This document shows positions 26,892 through 36,125 of a stretch of 64,000 nucleotides of DNA, one piece after another. Under the pieces are notes generated by a model that was not told the origin of the DNA, ran no database searches, and saw only the letters and a program-made list of their open reading frames with translations. Location of the stretch: contig NZ_CP029639.1 of NCBI RefSeq assembly GCF_003268635.1, positions 1,437,501 to 1,501,500 on the forward strand, read 5' to 3'. This DNA is from Paenibacillus sp. DCT19. GTDB lineage: Bacteria > Bacillota > Bacilli > Paenibacillales > Paenibacillaceae. Each line of letters begins with the position of its first letter. Position 1 is the stretch's first letter. Position numbers and translations under genes: made by a program.

Positions 26892-27878
26892 ATGGCTACT
26901 GTTTTGGACGAATCGAATCGTGAATTTTCCGCAAAAGGAAGTTATCTGTACACCTTTGCCTCCCACGAGAATGAACGTGATTTATGTATGTTTGAACTGG
27001 AAGTTCTGCTGCGTCACACTTCAGAAATTCATTCCATCTCTGGGGCGTATGTCAGATCGGAAATCAACATTCCACCTGGAAGAAGCCCGTTTATCCGCGG
27101 CAAGTTAGAAGTGTATGCTGAGGCGGACTCAATCATTGAGCTACTGCCGTTCGCTTCAGAGATTAAGCTGCTGCCGGAGGAGACTTTTAAAGTCTTTTGT
27201 CTGAAAGAAGGAGACGAAACGCCAGACTATGAATCTGCTCGAAAATTAGAGAGACAAGTCGGGATGTGCATTCAGGGTAAAGCGCAGATGAAGGAACCGA
27301 AAGTGACTTTCGGCCTAATCCATGCTGGTGGAAAATGGATCTTGGGGCGGTGGACAGAAGCCGATCGTTCCTGGCAAAATCGCCGCAACAAACCGCAAAA
27401 TTATTCAACCGGATTCGGTGTAGCTTTAGCTAGATCACTTGTAAATATTGCAATTCCAGACATTCAGGATCATCGGTTGCTTGATCCATGCTGCGGTATG
27501 GGAACGGTCGTTATCGAGGCACTGTCCATGGGGATTGAAGCCAGTGGCAATGACCTGAACCCTCTCGCTGTGCAAGGTGCACGTGTTAACCTTCCAGCTT
27601 ACGGATATGACGCGGCATGTATAACTTTAGGTGACATGAATGATTTGCAAGGCACGTATGATGCAGCCATTTTGGACATGCCCTATAATCTATGTTCTGT
27701 TCTTCCAGGTGATGAGCAACGAGCGATGCTCACAAGTCTAAGACGATTGACTGGACGAGCAGTAGTCGTCTCTACAGAATGGGTGGAGAACCATCTATTA
27801 TCTGCAGGCTGGAAGGTGGAACGCTACTGCAAGGTGAGTAAAGGTACGTTTATACGTCATATCTGGTTGTGCACTTAA
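26892..27878 (+). CDS. SAM-dependent methyltransferase, TRM11/TrmG10-like
   Basis: 328 residues from ATG 26892. The N-terminal half begins GSYLYTFASHENERDLCMFEL and may be a degenerate RNA-binding (THUMP-like) domain. The C-terminal half is a Rossmann methyltransferase: RSLVNIA, then motif I LLDPCCGMGTVVIEAL near residue 196, acidic GNDLNPLAVQGARVN, and motif IV DMPYNL near 261, the (D/N)PPY-like site of N-methylating enzymes. The order fits tRNA guanosine N2-methyltransferase relatives. Substrate is inferred. It ends in front of a strong bidirectional terminator. Confidence 0.75.
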   Translation: MATVLDESNREFSAKGSYLYTFASHENERDLCMFELEVLLRHTSEIHSISGAYVRSEINIPPGRSPFIRGKLEVYAEADSIIELLPFASEIKLLPEETFKVFCLKEGDETPDYESARKLERQVGMCIQGKAQMKEPKVTFGLIHAGGKWILGRWTEADRSWQNRRNKPQNYSTGFGVALARSLVNIAIPDIQDHRLLDPCCGMGTVVIEALSMGIEASGNDLNPLAVQGARVNLPAYGYDAACITLGDMNDLQGTYDAAILDMPYNLCSVLPGDEQRAMLTSLRRLTGRAVVVSTEWVENHLLSAGWKVERYCKVSKGTFIRHIWLCT

Positions 27879-27963
27879 GCTCGGTTGCAACTGGAAACAA
27901 ATTCAGTTGTCGACATTAAATTTTTTTAAAGATAATGTTAAATAATGTAAAAATAAATGTAAA

Positions 27964-28013
27964 TGAAAACCTCCATTTCTGGAAGAGTATGTATTCCGGA
28001 ATGGAGGTTTTCT
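27964..28013. terminator. bidirectional terminator
   Basis: GAAAACCTCCATT ... AATGGAGGTTTTC with further inner pairing CTGGAA/TTCCGG and A/T runs on both sides. It separates the convergent methyltransferase and dehydrogenase genes. Confidence 0.88.
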
Positions 28014-28051
28014 GTTATTTGTACAATTGTGCATAGAAATGATTGGATAAT

Positions 28052-29008
28052 TTAATACTGATGATGATAATCTACTGGATTGCGGGGAAGTGATTTGCCT
28101 GCAATGTAAGCCTCTAAATTTTCTAGAAAAATATCAAGCGCGCGATCCTTATATGCTTCTGTGCTTCCGGCAATGTGCGGTGTAATTAATACGTTGTCCC
28201 TCCCCCACAGCGGGTGTTCTGAAGGGAGAGGTTCCTCCTCAAATACATCAAGTCCGGCAAAGGCTAGGTGTCCGCTGTCTAGCGCATTTAGAAGTGCATC
28301 GGTTTTCACACTTGGGCCTCGTCCTACATTGATGAAGCAAGCGCCTGGTTTGAACTGTGCGAAGGCAGCCTCATCATAGACATGCTTCGTCTCATCCGTT
28401 AGCGGCAGGATGTTAATGACATAGTCACCTTGACCGAGGGCTTCCTGTAAACCGGACATGTCATACATACGATCAACATTAGGCACATCCTTACCTGAGC
28501 GGCGCACGCCAATGACGTTCATACCTAGCGCTTTGAGGATTCGAGCTGTTTCACTGCCGATCTCTCCTACGCCAGCAATGACGGCTGTTTTTCCATGTAG
28601 TTCAGGCAGAGGCTGGGCAGGTGCTTTCCACTCACGTTGCTGTTGGTGCAGCATCGCTTGTCTTAACCAGCGGCTGTGAGCTAGCATCATGCCCAAAATA
28701 ATTTCGGTAATTGGAATGGAGTGGACTCCATTTGCACTGGTTACTTGAATTTGCTGTTGTTCCAGATCAGAGAATGGCAGGTTATCCACACCGGCAGACC
28801 AGACCTGAACCCATTTCAAGGAGCCTTGCTTTTTGAGTACATGTTCTGTAATGAGAGGAGACCAGCCAAGAATGATTTCAGCTTCTTGTAGCTCTGTCGG
28901 GTCCATGTCATTGGCTTTGCCAACCTTCAACGTATAACCAGGCGCAGCATCCAAAATTTGTTGTTGCTGTTCCTCCGACAATGCTGGAAAACATACAATT
29001 TTACCCAT
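28052..29008 (-). CDS. D-2-hydroxyacid dehydrogenase
   Basis: 318 residues from ATG 29008 (AGGAGGCT upstream on the minus strand). NAD-binding motif AVIAGVGEIGSETARIL near residue 145, and the family's catalytic set: Arg in NVGRGPSVKTDAL, Glu in LDVFEEEPLP, His in TPHIAGST. It reduces 2-keto acids to D-2-hydroxyacids with NAD(P)H or the reverse; the substrate (for example phosphoglycerate-like or glyoxylate-like) cannot be read from sequence. It appears to be a single-gene unit. Confidence 0.9.
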   Translation of the reverse strand: MGKIVCFPALSEEQQQQILDAAPGYTLKVGKANDMDPTELQEAEIILGWSPLITEHVLKKQGSLKWVQVWSAGVDNLPFSDLEQQQIQVTSANGVHSIPITEIILGMMLAHSRWLRQAMLHQQQREWKAPAQPLPELHGKTAVIAGVGEIGSETARILKALGMNVIGVRRSGKDVPNVDRMYDMSGLQEALGQGDYVINILPLTDETKHVYDEAAFAQFKPGACFINVGRGPSVKTDALLNALDSGHLAFAGLDVFEEEPLPSEHPLWGRDNVLITPHIAGSTEAYKDRALDIFLENLEAYIAGKSLPRNPVDYHHQY

Positions 29009-29114
29009 GATATGTAGCCTCCTAAATTTTATTCATTTGTAATATCAAGTGTAGCAGATTTGAAGTTGATGTGCAGAAAGGGAAAGAGGGCAGGCGGCTA
29101 CCTTTTAAGTGCGT

Positions 29115-29280
29115 GTTCAAAAAGGTCGGTTTTCAGTACCGAGAAGATGGGATGAAGATAGAAATGGAGTAGCGGAGCGTAGATTAAGCTACGTGAGCAA
29201 CGGACATTTCGGCTGAATCCCATATTCGAAGCTAAGATGCCGTCAGGCATCCTTCGTAATCAAAAGCGGACTTTTTGAAC
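29115..29280 (+). repeat. MITE-like repeat, full copy A
   Basis: 166 bases with perfect 10-bp terminal inverted repeats GTTCAAAAAG / CTTTTTGAAC. It contains two internal hairpins: CGGAGCGTAG...GCTACGTGAG and GATGCC-GTCA-GGCATC. It is about 85% identical by eye to the reverse complement of 49489-49655. It has no coding capacity and lies in the 407-base gap between the dehydrogenase and thpR. Confidence 0.82.
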
Positions 29281-29415
29281 AACCTCTTTAAGGCATTCTG
29301 GCATCAAAATCGTTAGCTTAATATCCTTTAGTTGGATATATATATTTATTTACCCAACTTGAAAGAATAGGTACGACTGTGAAATAATAAAACGAACTTT
29401 AGAGGGGTGTAACCG

Positions 29416-30036
29416 ATGAACTATCGTAACCATATGGATTCACATGCGAATCTTCATTCGCAACAAGAAAGGCTGTTTACAGCCATTCGACTCCCTGACC
29501 CCATTCAGCAAACGCTGCAAATGGATGCAAGGCTTGCGCAGAGCAAACTCGATTTTCGCAAGTGGACTCACCACAAAGACTATCATATCACTTTGCAATT
29601 TCTGGGAGATACACTGGTGAGTAACATGGGTCATCTTCGGAAGGTGCTTCGTGAAGTCAGTGCAGAGGTTCAATCCTTTTCGTTGCAGATTACCGATTGG
29701 GGTACATTCGGACTAGAGCAGGCGCCGAAAGTGCTCTGGAAAGGTGTTAGCGGAGAAATGGATCGATTGAATCTGTTACAGAAGCGAATTGCGGAAGCGA
29801 CATCAGAGCTGGGATATGAAGCTGAGCTTAGAGCATATCGGCCTCATATTACAATCGCTAGAAAGTTCCTGGGAGCTGTCCCTGGAAATGAAAATAAAGG
29901 AATAATTGAGGTGCTTCCAGAACATTCTACTGGAACACTTTCATGGAATGTGGAGGATTTTGTACTTTATGTGACCAGGCTTGGACGTAGCCCAATGTAT
30001 GAGATTGTGGAGACGTTTTCTTTTTCCGGAAAATGA
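29416..30036 (+). CDS. thpR: RNA 2',3'-cyclic phosphodiesterase
   Basis: 206 residues, 2H phosphoesterase (LigT/ThpR) family. The two catalytic H-x-T motifs are HITLQFLG near residue 57 and HITIARK near 142, spaced as usual. It also has the N-terminal RLFTAIRLPDPIQ strand and RKWTHHKDYH. Start ATG 29416 with AGAGGGGTG upstream. It opens 2',3'-cyclic phosphates on RNA ends. The N-terminal 16 residues before the first strand are longer than usual, so a later start cannot be excluded, but no better site is seen. Confidence 0.9.
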   Translation: MNYRNHMDSHANLHSQQERLFTAIRLPDPIQQTLQMDARLAQSKLDFRKWTHHKDYHITLQFLGDTLVSNMGHLRKVLREVSAEVQSFSLQITDWGTFGLEQAPKVLWKGVSGEMDRLNLLQKRIAEATSELGYEAELRAYRPHITIARKFLGAVPGNENKGIIEVLPEHSTGTLSWNVEDFVLYVTRLGRSPMYEIVETFSFSGK

Positions 30037-30057
30037 TCTATATCCCATATAATCACA

Positions 30058-30086
30058 TTGACATTACGTTGTTCCCTATGTAATAT
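30058..30086 (+). promoter_or_regulatory. predicted promoter of the SleB-like gene
   Basis: TTGACA 30058-30063 and TAATAT 30081-30086 with an ideal 17-base spacer, 75 bases before ATG 30162. Confidence 0.7.
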
Positions 30087-30161
30087 TAGCCATCGTTATT
30101 CAAATTCTTTTTTTTGGGTTACTTAGATTAGGGAATTGTTGCGACTAGGAGGAATCTTCGA

Positions 30162-31022
30162 ATGGATATTATAAGCAAGAATCGTTGGGTAGCACCGATG
30201 TTATCTGTGCTGCTTGTGTGTATAGTGGGGGTTAATGTAGTCCAGGCGACTGGGAAGTGGAATGAGGATAGTGATAGCAAGCAGATGACTGAGCTCACAG
30301 CATCTGTGCAAAATAATGGGGCAGTTTCTTCAAACGAAGATAGGCGAATGCTACAAGACGGGACAAGTCTGTCTAGTGATGCGTCTGCTTCGAATGCAGA
30401 CTGGATTAATACGCTTCCGGCCAAAAACTGGCTGGCCTCTGCTCAGGAAGAGCAAGAGCTACAAGAAGCTAGAGCTAAAAATAAGGCGAGAGCAGCGGCG
30501 GCGGCTCAAGCTAAGAAAGAAGCAGCAGTGAAACTGGCGAAGATCGAGAAAGCCAAAGCAGCAGCTGCGCTTACAACTCCCCCCAAAAAACTTTACTTTA
30601 CGCGGACCAAACTTCTGAACCAGGCGGACTCGAAGCTCGCTACCTGGTCATACAGTGTGTCTGATAAAGATGTGCTTCTGCTGCAAAAAATCGTCATGGC
30701 AGAGGCGGAAGGTGAACCGTACGAAGGCAAAGTGGCAGTTGCCAATGTTGTCTTAAACCGGCTGCGGTCAGCCAATTTTCCCGACTCCATTTACAAAGTA
30801 ATATATCAGAAATCTCAGTTTAGTCCTGTGGCTAACGGACGTTTGAAACGCGTTGTTCCGAATGAGGACAGCATTAAGGCCGTGAATGCAGCATTGAACG
30901 GGAAAAAGGAAGTAGCCGATGATACGTATTATTTCTTATCATTGACACTTGCGGATGATCTGACAGTTGCTCGTTCACAGAAAAAGGTGAAAACCATCGG
31001 TCATCATACATTTTACAAATAA
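30162..31022 (+). CDS. SleB-like cell wall hydrolase (Hydrolase_2), secreted
   Basis: 286 residues from ATG 30162 behind AGGAGG. N-terminal signal or anchor segment (VAPMLSVLLVCIVGVNVVQA, ending near residue 30), then a polar linker and an alanine/lysine-rich helix (residues 105-140). The catalytic domain (residues 165-286) has the SleB/CwlJ pattern: DVLLLQKIVMAEAEGEPYEGKVAVANVVLNR with the key Glu, SIYKVIYQKSQFSP, and a C-terminal IGHHTFYK. Members are lytic transglycosylases acting on spore cortex or vegetative peptidoglycan. No LysM domain is present. Confidence 0.88.
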   Translation: MDIISKNRWVAPMLSVLLVCIVGVNVVQATGKWNEDSDSKQMTELTASVQNNGAVSSNEDRRMLQDGTSLSSDASASNADWINTLPAKNWLASAQEEQELQEARAKNKARAAAAAQAKKEAAVKLAKIEKAKAAAALTTPPKKLYFTRTKLLNQADSKLATWSYSVSDKDVLLLQKIVMAEAEGEPYEGKVAVANVVLNRLRSANFPDSIYKVIYQKSQFSPVANGRLKRVVPNEDSIKAVNAALNGKKEVADDTYYFLSLTLADDLTVARSQKKVKTIGHHTFYK

Positions 31023-31235
31023 AACATGCTAAACGTGTTGAAGACCCGAAGGTCGATTCAAAAAGGTGCTTATCGTGCCAAAAATTCTGCAAACAGGCAG
31101 GCTAGTTAACTATGTGGGGTTCACAGGTGACCGAAAATTAGTCTGATATGCAGGTTTATTTCGTTGTTTTAGAATGTTCTATACCTATAAATTACCCTTT
31201 TATATGGAAAATCATACGATTAATTTATTGTAATA

Positions 31236-31272
31236 AAAAAGGTTCCTTCCAACTTGTGGAGGGAACCTTTTT
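31236..31272. terminator. bidirectional terminator
   Basis: AAAAAGGTTCCTTCC - AACTTGT - GGAGGGAACCTTTTT, with A/T runs at both ends. It serves the SleB-like gene (plus) and the glycosyltransferase (minus). Nothing else is seen in 31023-31383. Confidence 0.85.
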
Positions 31273-31383
31273 GCAATCGGTGATCTAACTGAAAACGGAC
31301 GTGATAAGCTTGAATGATATCAAATAACTTGTCTTATCCTCGGTAATACCCTCGTAGAACGAATCTATAGGGGTATAGAGGGC

Positions 31384-32604
31384 TTAGAATGGGATTCTGG
31401 TACCTGACAGCGGTGTGGCAGTTATTCCGGCTGTGAAGCGCTCCTTAGGAGCGTTTGTAACTTCGGTAGTCGTCGGAAATAATAAATCATGGACAGCCTG
31501 CGCACAGCATGTAGGGTCGTAAGTTGATTTTGGCTTGATTGTCCTAGTCTTATGAGACTGTTTCTCGGCCGACCTCTGAGCAGAATTCTGATCACATAAT
31601 TCGCTAAATCGCTTCGAGATGACATCAGCTGAATGAATGACCTGCCCATATCCGGCTTGTACGAAATACTCACAGTTTTCTTCCTCTTGCCCGGGAAGCG
31701 GAGGAACAAACAGCATAGGTAATCCCTTTGCGAGTGCCTCCGTACACGTCATGCCACCAGGCTTCGTAATCAGTACATCGGATACATCCATCAGCTTGCT
31801 GACTTCACGGGTATACCCGTGGATCCGAATGTTAGGGTGCTGGAAGCAAGGCATTTCTTTCATTTTGGCAATCATCTTCTCATTGCTTCCGAGACAGAAG
31901 ATGAGCTGCACGCGATCTGCCCAGGAAGCTAATGCCTTCATATGTTCCTCGTCAAAAGAAAGACCCCAGCCTCCACCCATCAGCAGGGCTGTTGGCATAT
32001 CCTTAAGTCCGGACTCCTGTCTTAACTTGGCTTTGTCTCCTGCTTCCCAGAAGTCGGGATGTACCGGAATACCCGTAATTTGAATGCGGGATGGCTCCAC
32101 CCCTCTAATCTCTAGCAATGCTTTGACCTGCGGGGTAGAGACGAGATATTTGTTAACCTCTGGATTAATCCATGTTGCATGGACATCGTAATCGGTAACG
32201 ACGGTATATAAAGGAACATTAAGCCCTTGGCGCTTGAGTCTGGAGATAACAGCATTCGGAAAAGGGTGTGTACAGATCACGGCATCTGGCTTCAATTGAG
32301 CTACGACCTGCGCCGTCTGCGTATAGAAAATGCGGTGTAAAGCTAGTTTCGTAAAACCGTTAAGGGATTTATTATATTGTGTTCGGTATAACAGACTGAC
32401 AAGTTTGGGCTGCACAGACAATGTCTTGCGGTATGCAGAGAAAATTAACGGTGCTACCGTTGGATTCAAAAATTTGCCGAGTTCAATCACTCGACTGTGG
32501 ACATGCGGGCTTACTTTTTTGATTCCGCTTGCCAGCGCATGGGCGGCTTGGGTGTGACCGGTGCCGAAACCTTCTGATAATAAGAGCACTCTTGGTTTTC
32601 GCAT
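31384..32604 (-). CDS. UgtP/MGDG-synthase-like glycosyltransferase
   Basis: About 406 residues. ATG 32604 is chosen because AAGGTGA precedes it; the frame can extend to 32643. N-terminal MGDG-synthase domain with LLLSEGFGTGHTQAAHALASG and TVVTDYDVHATW. C-terminal GT28-like UDP-sugar domain with LLMGGGWGLSF, the PNIRIHGYTREVSKLMDVSD helix and KPGGMTCTEALAKGLPMLFVPPLPGQEEEN. The family transfers glucose or galactose from UDP-sugar to diacylglycerol, giving membrane glycolipids and lipoteichoic acid anchor. The last 50 residues are polar and not conserved-looking. Confidence 0.85.
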   Translation of the reverse strand: MRKPRVLLLSEGFGTGHTQAAHALASGIKKVSPHVHSRVIELGKFLNPTVAPLIFSAYRKTLSVQPKLVSLLYRTQYNKSLNGFTKLALHRIFYTQTAQVVAQLKPDAVICTHPFPNAVISRLKRQGLNVPLYTVVTDYDVHATWINPEVNKYLVSTPQVKALLEIRGVEPSRIQITGIPVHPDFWEAGDKAKLRQESGLKDMPTALLMGGGWGLSFDEEHMKALASWADRVQLIFCLGSNEKMIAKMKEMPCFQHPNIRIHGYTREVSKLMDVSDVLITKPGGMTCTEALAKGLPMLFVPPLPGQEEENCEYFVQAGYGQVIHSADVISKRFSELCDQNSAQRSAEKQSHKTRTIKPKSTYDPTCCAQAVHDLLFPTTTEVTNAPKERFTAGITATPLSGTRIPF

Positions 32605-32873
32605 GAGTTCACCTTTATTCATAAATTTAAATTCAAAATTCAATCATTCTGAGTGGATTTTGCCGGAACGTTGCGATACTACAAGAATATACAACGAAGC
32701 GGAAAATCATGTTTATTTATTCGTTAGATAATTACACAAGTTTGAGAATTCTGAGACATATAACTTCCGTTTCATTCGCGTTGATGGAATCATCATACAC
32801 TATAGACGACGCTCCACGTAGTTTCCACTGCATTTCGGTTAAAAAATATTAACACAAATTTTTATATTTAGGG

Positions 32874-32902
32874 TTGCAATCATTTTTCAAAGGTGGTATT
32901 GT
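32874..32902 (+). promoter_or_regulatory. promoter of the tetR/yhgE pair
   Basis: TTGCAA 32874-32879 and TATTGT 32897-32902 with a 17-base spacer. The TetR operator follows immediately, placed to block transcription start. Confidence 0.65.
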
Positions 32903-32907
32903 AATTT

Positions 32908-32940
32908 TTGACCGAATGACCGAAATGTATTTTTGGTCAA
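32908..32940 (+). promoter_or_regulatory. TetR operator 1
   Basis: TTGACCGAATGACCGAA contains two direct TGACC units; the second forms TGACC-N13-GGTCA with 32935-32939. The same 23-bp arrangement recurs at 33613-33635. Probably autoregulatory. Confidence 0.6.
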
Positions 32941-32978
32941 TTCCTAAAGGACGATCATGTGATAAAGGAGGAGATATC

Positions 32979-33560
32979 ATGGCTCCGATTGACCGGAGAC
33001 AGCAGGTGATACAAGCGGCAACGCAATCGTTCGCCATGTTTGGATACAAAGCCACCACAATGGATCAGGTAGCCAAAATTGCGAATGTTGGCAAAGGAAC
33101 GATTTACACGTTTTTTACGAATAAGGAGCAGTTGTTTGATCAGATTTTGGTGGACGTGATCCAGGAAATGAAGAACATTGCTCATCGTGAAGTACATCAA
33201 GAAAGTGCATTTTTTGAAAATCTGTTTCGTGTCTTGGACTCATTGTTGGAATTCAGACGGGATCACGATCTGTTGGTGAAACTTGCTCAAGAGTTGAAGG
33301 ATTTTGGTACACTTCAGGCCAAAGAAGGTCTGGACAAAGTGGAAAAGGTCATTTCAGACTTTCTGACACGTGAGTTAGAGAAAGCTAAGGAATCAGGCGA
33401 AATTCGCGACTGCGATCCGCAGGTTGTGTCATTTATGATGATTCGATTATACATTGCCCTGACGTCGGATTGGAATAAGCAACATGAGCCACTTAGCAAG
33501 GAACAGATCAAAAGCTACTTTCGCCTTTTCTTAATGGAAGGAATTGCTGTTGTTACTTAA
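32979..33560 (+). CDS. TetR-family regulator (YhgD-like)
   Basis: 193 residues. ATG 32979 follows AAAGGAGGAG; the frame runs further upstream through the operator, which makes the long version unlikely. N-terminal helix-turn-helix (RRQQVIQAATQSFAMFGYKATTMDQVAKIANVGKGTIYTFFTNKEQLF) is a classic TetR DNA-binding domain. The C-terminal all-helical part binds an unknown ligand. It directly precedes the YhgE/Pip membrane protein, as yhgD precedes yhgE in Bacillus, and TGACC-N13-GGTCA sites lie before both genes. Confidence 0.88.
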   Translation: MAPIDRRQQVIQAATQSFAMFGYKATTMDQVAKIANVGKGTIYTFFTNKEQLFDQILVDVIQEMKNIAHREVHQESAFFENLFRVLDSLLEFRRDHDLLVKLAQELKDFGTLQAKEGLDKVEKVISDFLTRELEKAKESGEIRDCDPQVVSFMMIRLYIALTSDWNKQHEPLSKEQIKSYFRLFLMEGIAVVT

Positions 33561-33573
33561 ATGGTACGGCAGT

Positions 33574-33603
33574 GAGGCTTGTCGGAAGACAGGTTGTTTT
33601 TTT
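33574..33603 (+). terminator. weak terminator between tetR and yhgE
   Basis: GCTTGTC - GGAA - GACAGGT with two G-U pairs, then TGTTTTTTT. Likely partial termination, allowing separate control of yhgE by operator 2. Confidence 0.5.
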
Positions 33604-33612
33604 GCCCTGAAT

Positions 33613-33635
33613 TGACCGTTTGAGGAAAATGGTCA
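33613..33635 (+). promoter_or_regulatory. TetR operator 2
   Basis: TGACC-N13-GGTCA, the same half-sites and spacing as operator 1, 89 bases before the yhgE start. No strong promoter hexamers are obvious right beside it. Confidence 0.55.
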
Positions 33636-33723
33636 TACGTTATTTCAGAAATTTACTTCATGCATCAAATGTTTACATTACAAGAAATTCCTGCAGATTA
33701 GCAGAGACAAGGGGAGAAATGAG

Positions 33724-36006
33724 ATGAAATCTTTATCCGTGTTTTTCAAGGATGTGGGATCGGCCGTGAGAAACCCGAAGGTATTGATCCCCGTTATTGC
33801 CATTATGTTTATTCCGATTCTGTATAGTGGTATCTACCTGGCAGCCTATTGGGACCCATACGGTCATGTGGATCAGATGCCTGTCGCAGTGGTGAACCTC
33901 GATAAAGGGGCTGAGCTGGAAGGGAAGTCCTTGCATGTTGGGGAAGACCTCGTGGATGAACTGAAGAAAAATGCAGATTTTAAATGGGAATTTGTGAATA
34001 GTGCTCAAGCACAGCAAGGCATGAAAGACGACAAGTACTACATGCAGATTACGATTCCTGAAAATTTCTCATCACAGGCTACCACATTGCTGGATGATCA
34101 ACCTAAACCGGCTGACCTCATCTATGAACCTAACGGTAACTATAGCTTCGTAGGTGCTCAGATTGGTAAGACGGCGATCAAGGATCTGAAGGCAAAAGTA
34201 TCAGCTAAAGTGACAGAGGCTTATGCGGAGACGTTGCTTGATAAGTTCTCCGAGGTGTCTGACGGACTTGCCGAAGCCGGAGACGGTGCTGGCGAGCTGA
34301 ACACGGGTGCAGGCAAGCTCGATGATGGGGCTGTGAAGCTCAAGGATAATCTGGCTAAGCTTGCATCAGGAACGATCGAACTGCAAGAAGGGCTCTCACC
34401 TTTAACGGATGGGGTCAATGCGCTTCATACCGGAGCTACGAAGCTGGAGACAGGTACTTCAAGCTTGGTTTCTGGCCTGCAGCAGCTTCAAACAGCAGCC
34501 GGAACACAGCTTCAGAGCGGAGCTGATCAGTTGAAAGAGGGTAGCGACAAGCTGGCAGCTGGTCTGCAAACGTCGCTGGATGGTACAAGTAAGCTGCAAA
34601 CAGGACTGCAAGCCTCCGAACAAGGTAGTGCTAAATTGTCAGAGGGTCTGCAAAGTGCGGTTCAAGGTAGTGGAACTTTAGCTACAGGATTGCAGTCGGC
34701 TGTCGACGGAAGTGGCCAGGTTGCAGATGGAGCCAAAGGTGTTGCCGATGGATTGAAGCAGCTTGCTGCCGCAAATCCAGAGCTAGCAGAGAGTGCTGAT
34801 GTGCAGAAGCTGCTTGCAGCAAGTCAGGCGGTTGCCGATGGCAGTGCGCAGCTGCATGAAAGTGAGCAGAAGCTCGCACAGGGTGCAGGTCAGTTGCATG
34901 AAGGTAACCAACAACTGGCTACCGGAGCAGAGCAACTGCATGAAGGTCAGCAGCAGCTGCTTGCGGGTGCAGGTCAGCTTGTGGGCGGACAAGAGCAATT
35001 GCTCGCAGGTGCGAGCCAACTTTCTGATGGGGGTTCTAAGCTCTCAGATGGTCTGAAGCAATTTACAGGTAAGCTCAGCGAGGCTGCAAACGGCGGTGCG
35101 CAATTAGCAAGTGGTGTTAAACAACTTGGAACAGGCACAAGCGCTTTGCAAACGGGCGTTGGTAAATTAAGCGGAGGCGTATCTTCCCTAACGGACGGTT
35201 CCAAACAACTGGGCGATGGTGCAGGCAAGCTTGCCGATGGATTGTCCGAGTTGAAGGACGGTTCGAATGAGCTGGCAACGAAATTGAATGATGCTGCTCA
35301 GAAAACGTCTGAAGTGAAGAAAACCGATGATGTTGTGAATATGTTCGCTGAACCAGTGAACTCATCGGAGAATGAAGCAGAGGTTGTGCCAAACTACGGT
35401 ACAGGATTGACACCTTTCTTCTTATCCATCGGCTTGTTTGTCGGATCTCTGATCTCAACGATTGTATTGAAAATGCGTGATACATCCGTACCGGGTGCTT
35501 CTGGATGGAGTCGTTTCGTCAGCCGTACACTTGTCTTTGGTTCGATGAGTGTCTTCCAGTCCGTGATTGTAGCAAGCTTCATGTTGTATGGACTTGGATT
35601 AGAGACACACAGTGTACCTCTGTTCTACCTGTTCACGATCATTACGGGTCTAACCTTCATGATGATTGTGCAGGCACTCGTAACATGGCTTGATCTGCCA
35701 GGACGATATGTAGTCATCCTAATGTTGGTCTTCCAACTTGCGGCAAGTGCAGGAACGTTCCCAGTGGAGCTAATTCCATCATGGTTGCAAGCGTTCAGTC
35801 CTTGGCTGCCAATGACTCACAGCATTATGGGCTTCAAGGCGGTTGTATCTAGCGGTAACTTTGATGTGATGTGGCATCAAGCTGGAATTCTGGCGATCTA
35901 CGCTGGAGTCTCCATCCTGCTCACGCTGGCCTTCTTCCTCTGGAACGGCAGAAAGCCTAAAAAGGAAGCTGAATTGGTCGAATCGGGTCAAGTTGTGACT
36001 GCATAA
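33724..36006 (+). CDS. yhgE: YhgE/Pip family membrane protein
   Basis: 760 residues. One N-terminal membrane helix (VLIPVIAIMFIPILYSGIYL), then an extracellular domain with YWDPYGHVDQMPVAVVNLDKGA, the signature of YhgE/Pip and ABC-2-like proteins. Residues about 190-540 are a long series of short repeats of the type L-x-x-G-x-x-x-L (QLHEGQQQLLAGAGQL), predicted to be extended helices outside the cell. The C-terminal part has about five membrane helices beginning near FFLSIGLFVGSLISTIVL. Relatives include the Lactococcus phage infection protein Pip and the ESX/type VII-linked EsaA. Substrate unknown. Start ATG 33724 with AGGGGAGA upstream. Confidence 0.88.
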   Translation: MKSLSVFFKDVGSAVRNPKVLIPVIAIMFIPILYSGIYLAAYWDPYGHVDQMPVAVVNLDKGAELEGKSLHVGEDLVDELKKNADFKWEFVNSAQAQQGMKDDKYYMQITIPENFSSQATTLLDDQPKPADLIYEPNGNYSFVGAQIGKTAIKDLKAKVSAKVTEAYAETLLDKFSEVSDGLAEAGDGAGELNTGAGKLDDGAVKLKDNLAKLASGTIELQEGLSPLTDGVNALHTGATKLETGTSSLVSGLQQLQTAAGTQLQSGADQLKEGSDKLAAGLQTSLDGTSKLQTGLQASEQGSAKLSEGLQSAVQGSGTLATGLQSAVDGSGQVADGAKGVADGLKQLAAANPELAESADVQKLLAASQAVADGSAQLHESEQKLAQGAGQLHEGNQQLATGAEQLHEGQQQLLAGAGQLVGGQEQLLAGASQLSDGGSKLSDGLKQFTGKLSEAANGGAQLASGVKQLGTGTSALQTGVGKLSGGVSSLTDGSKQLGDGAGKLADGLSELKDGSNELATKLNDAAQKTSEVKKTDDVVNMFAEPVNSSENEAEVVPNYGTGLTPFFLSIGLFVGSLISTIVLKMRDTSVPGASGWSRFVSRTLVFGSMSVFQSVIVASFMLYGLGLETHSVPLFYLFTIITGLTFMMIVQALVTWLDLPGRYVVILMLVFQLAASAGTFPVELIPSWLQAFSPWLPMTHSIMGFKAVVSSGNFDVMWHQAGILAIYAGVSILLTLAFFLWNGRKPKKEAELVESGQVVTA

Positions 36007-36087
36007 GCATAGAAAAGTGCGAAATTTCAAAAAAATAAAGTTTGATGTTCAGTATCAAAATTATGCAACATAGTAGTCAAATAGTGC

Positions 36088-36125
36088 AAAGAGCCTGTAG
36101 CCCTAAAATGGGTGGCAGGCTCTTT
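36088..36125 (+). terminator. yhgE terminator
   Basis: AAAGAGCCTG-TAG-CCC - TAAAAT - GGG-TGG-CAGGCTCTTT followed by CTGTA; 82 bases after the stop. Confidence 0.8.

Noticed and set aside
34793..35056. Plus-strand 87-codon ORF and opposite minus-strand ORFs inside yhgE
   Set aside because: Shadow frames produced by the repetitive codons of the GxxxL repeat region; no ribosome binding site.
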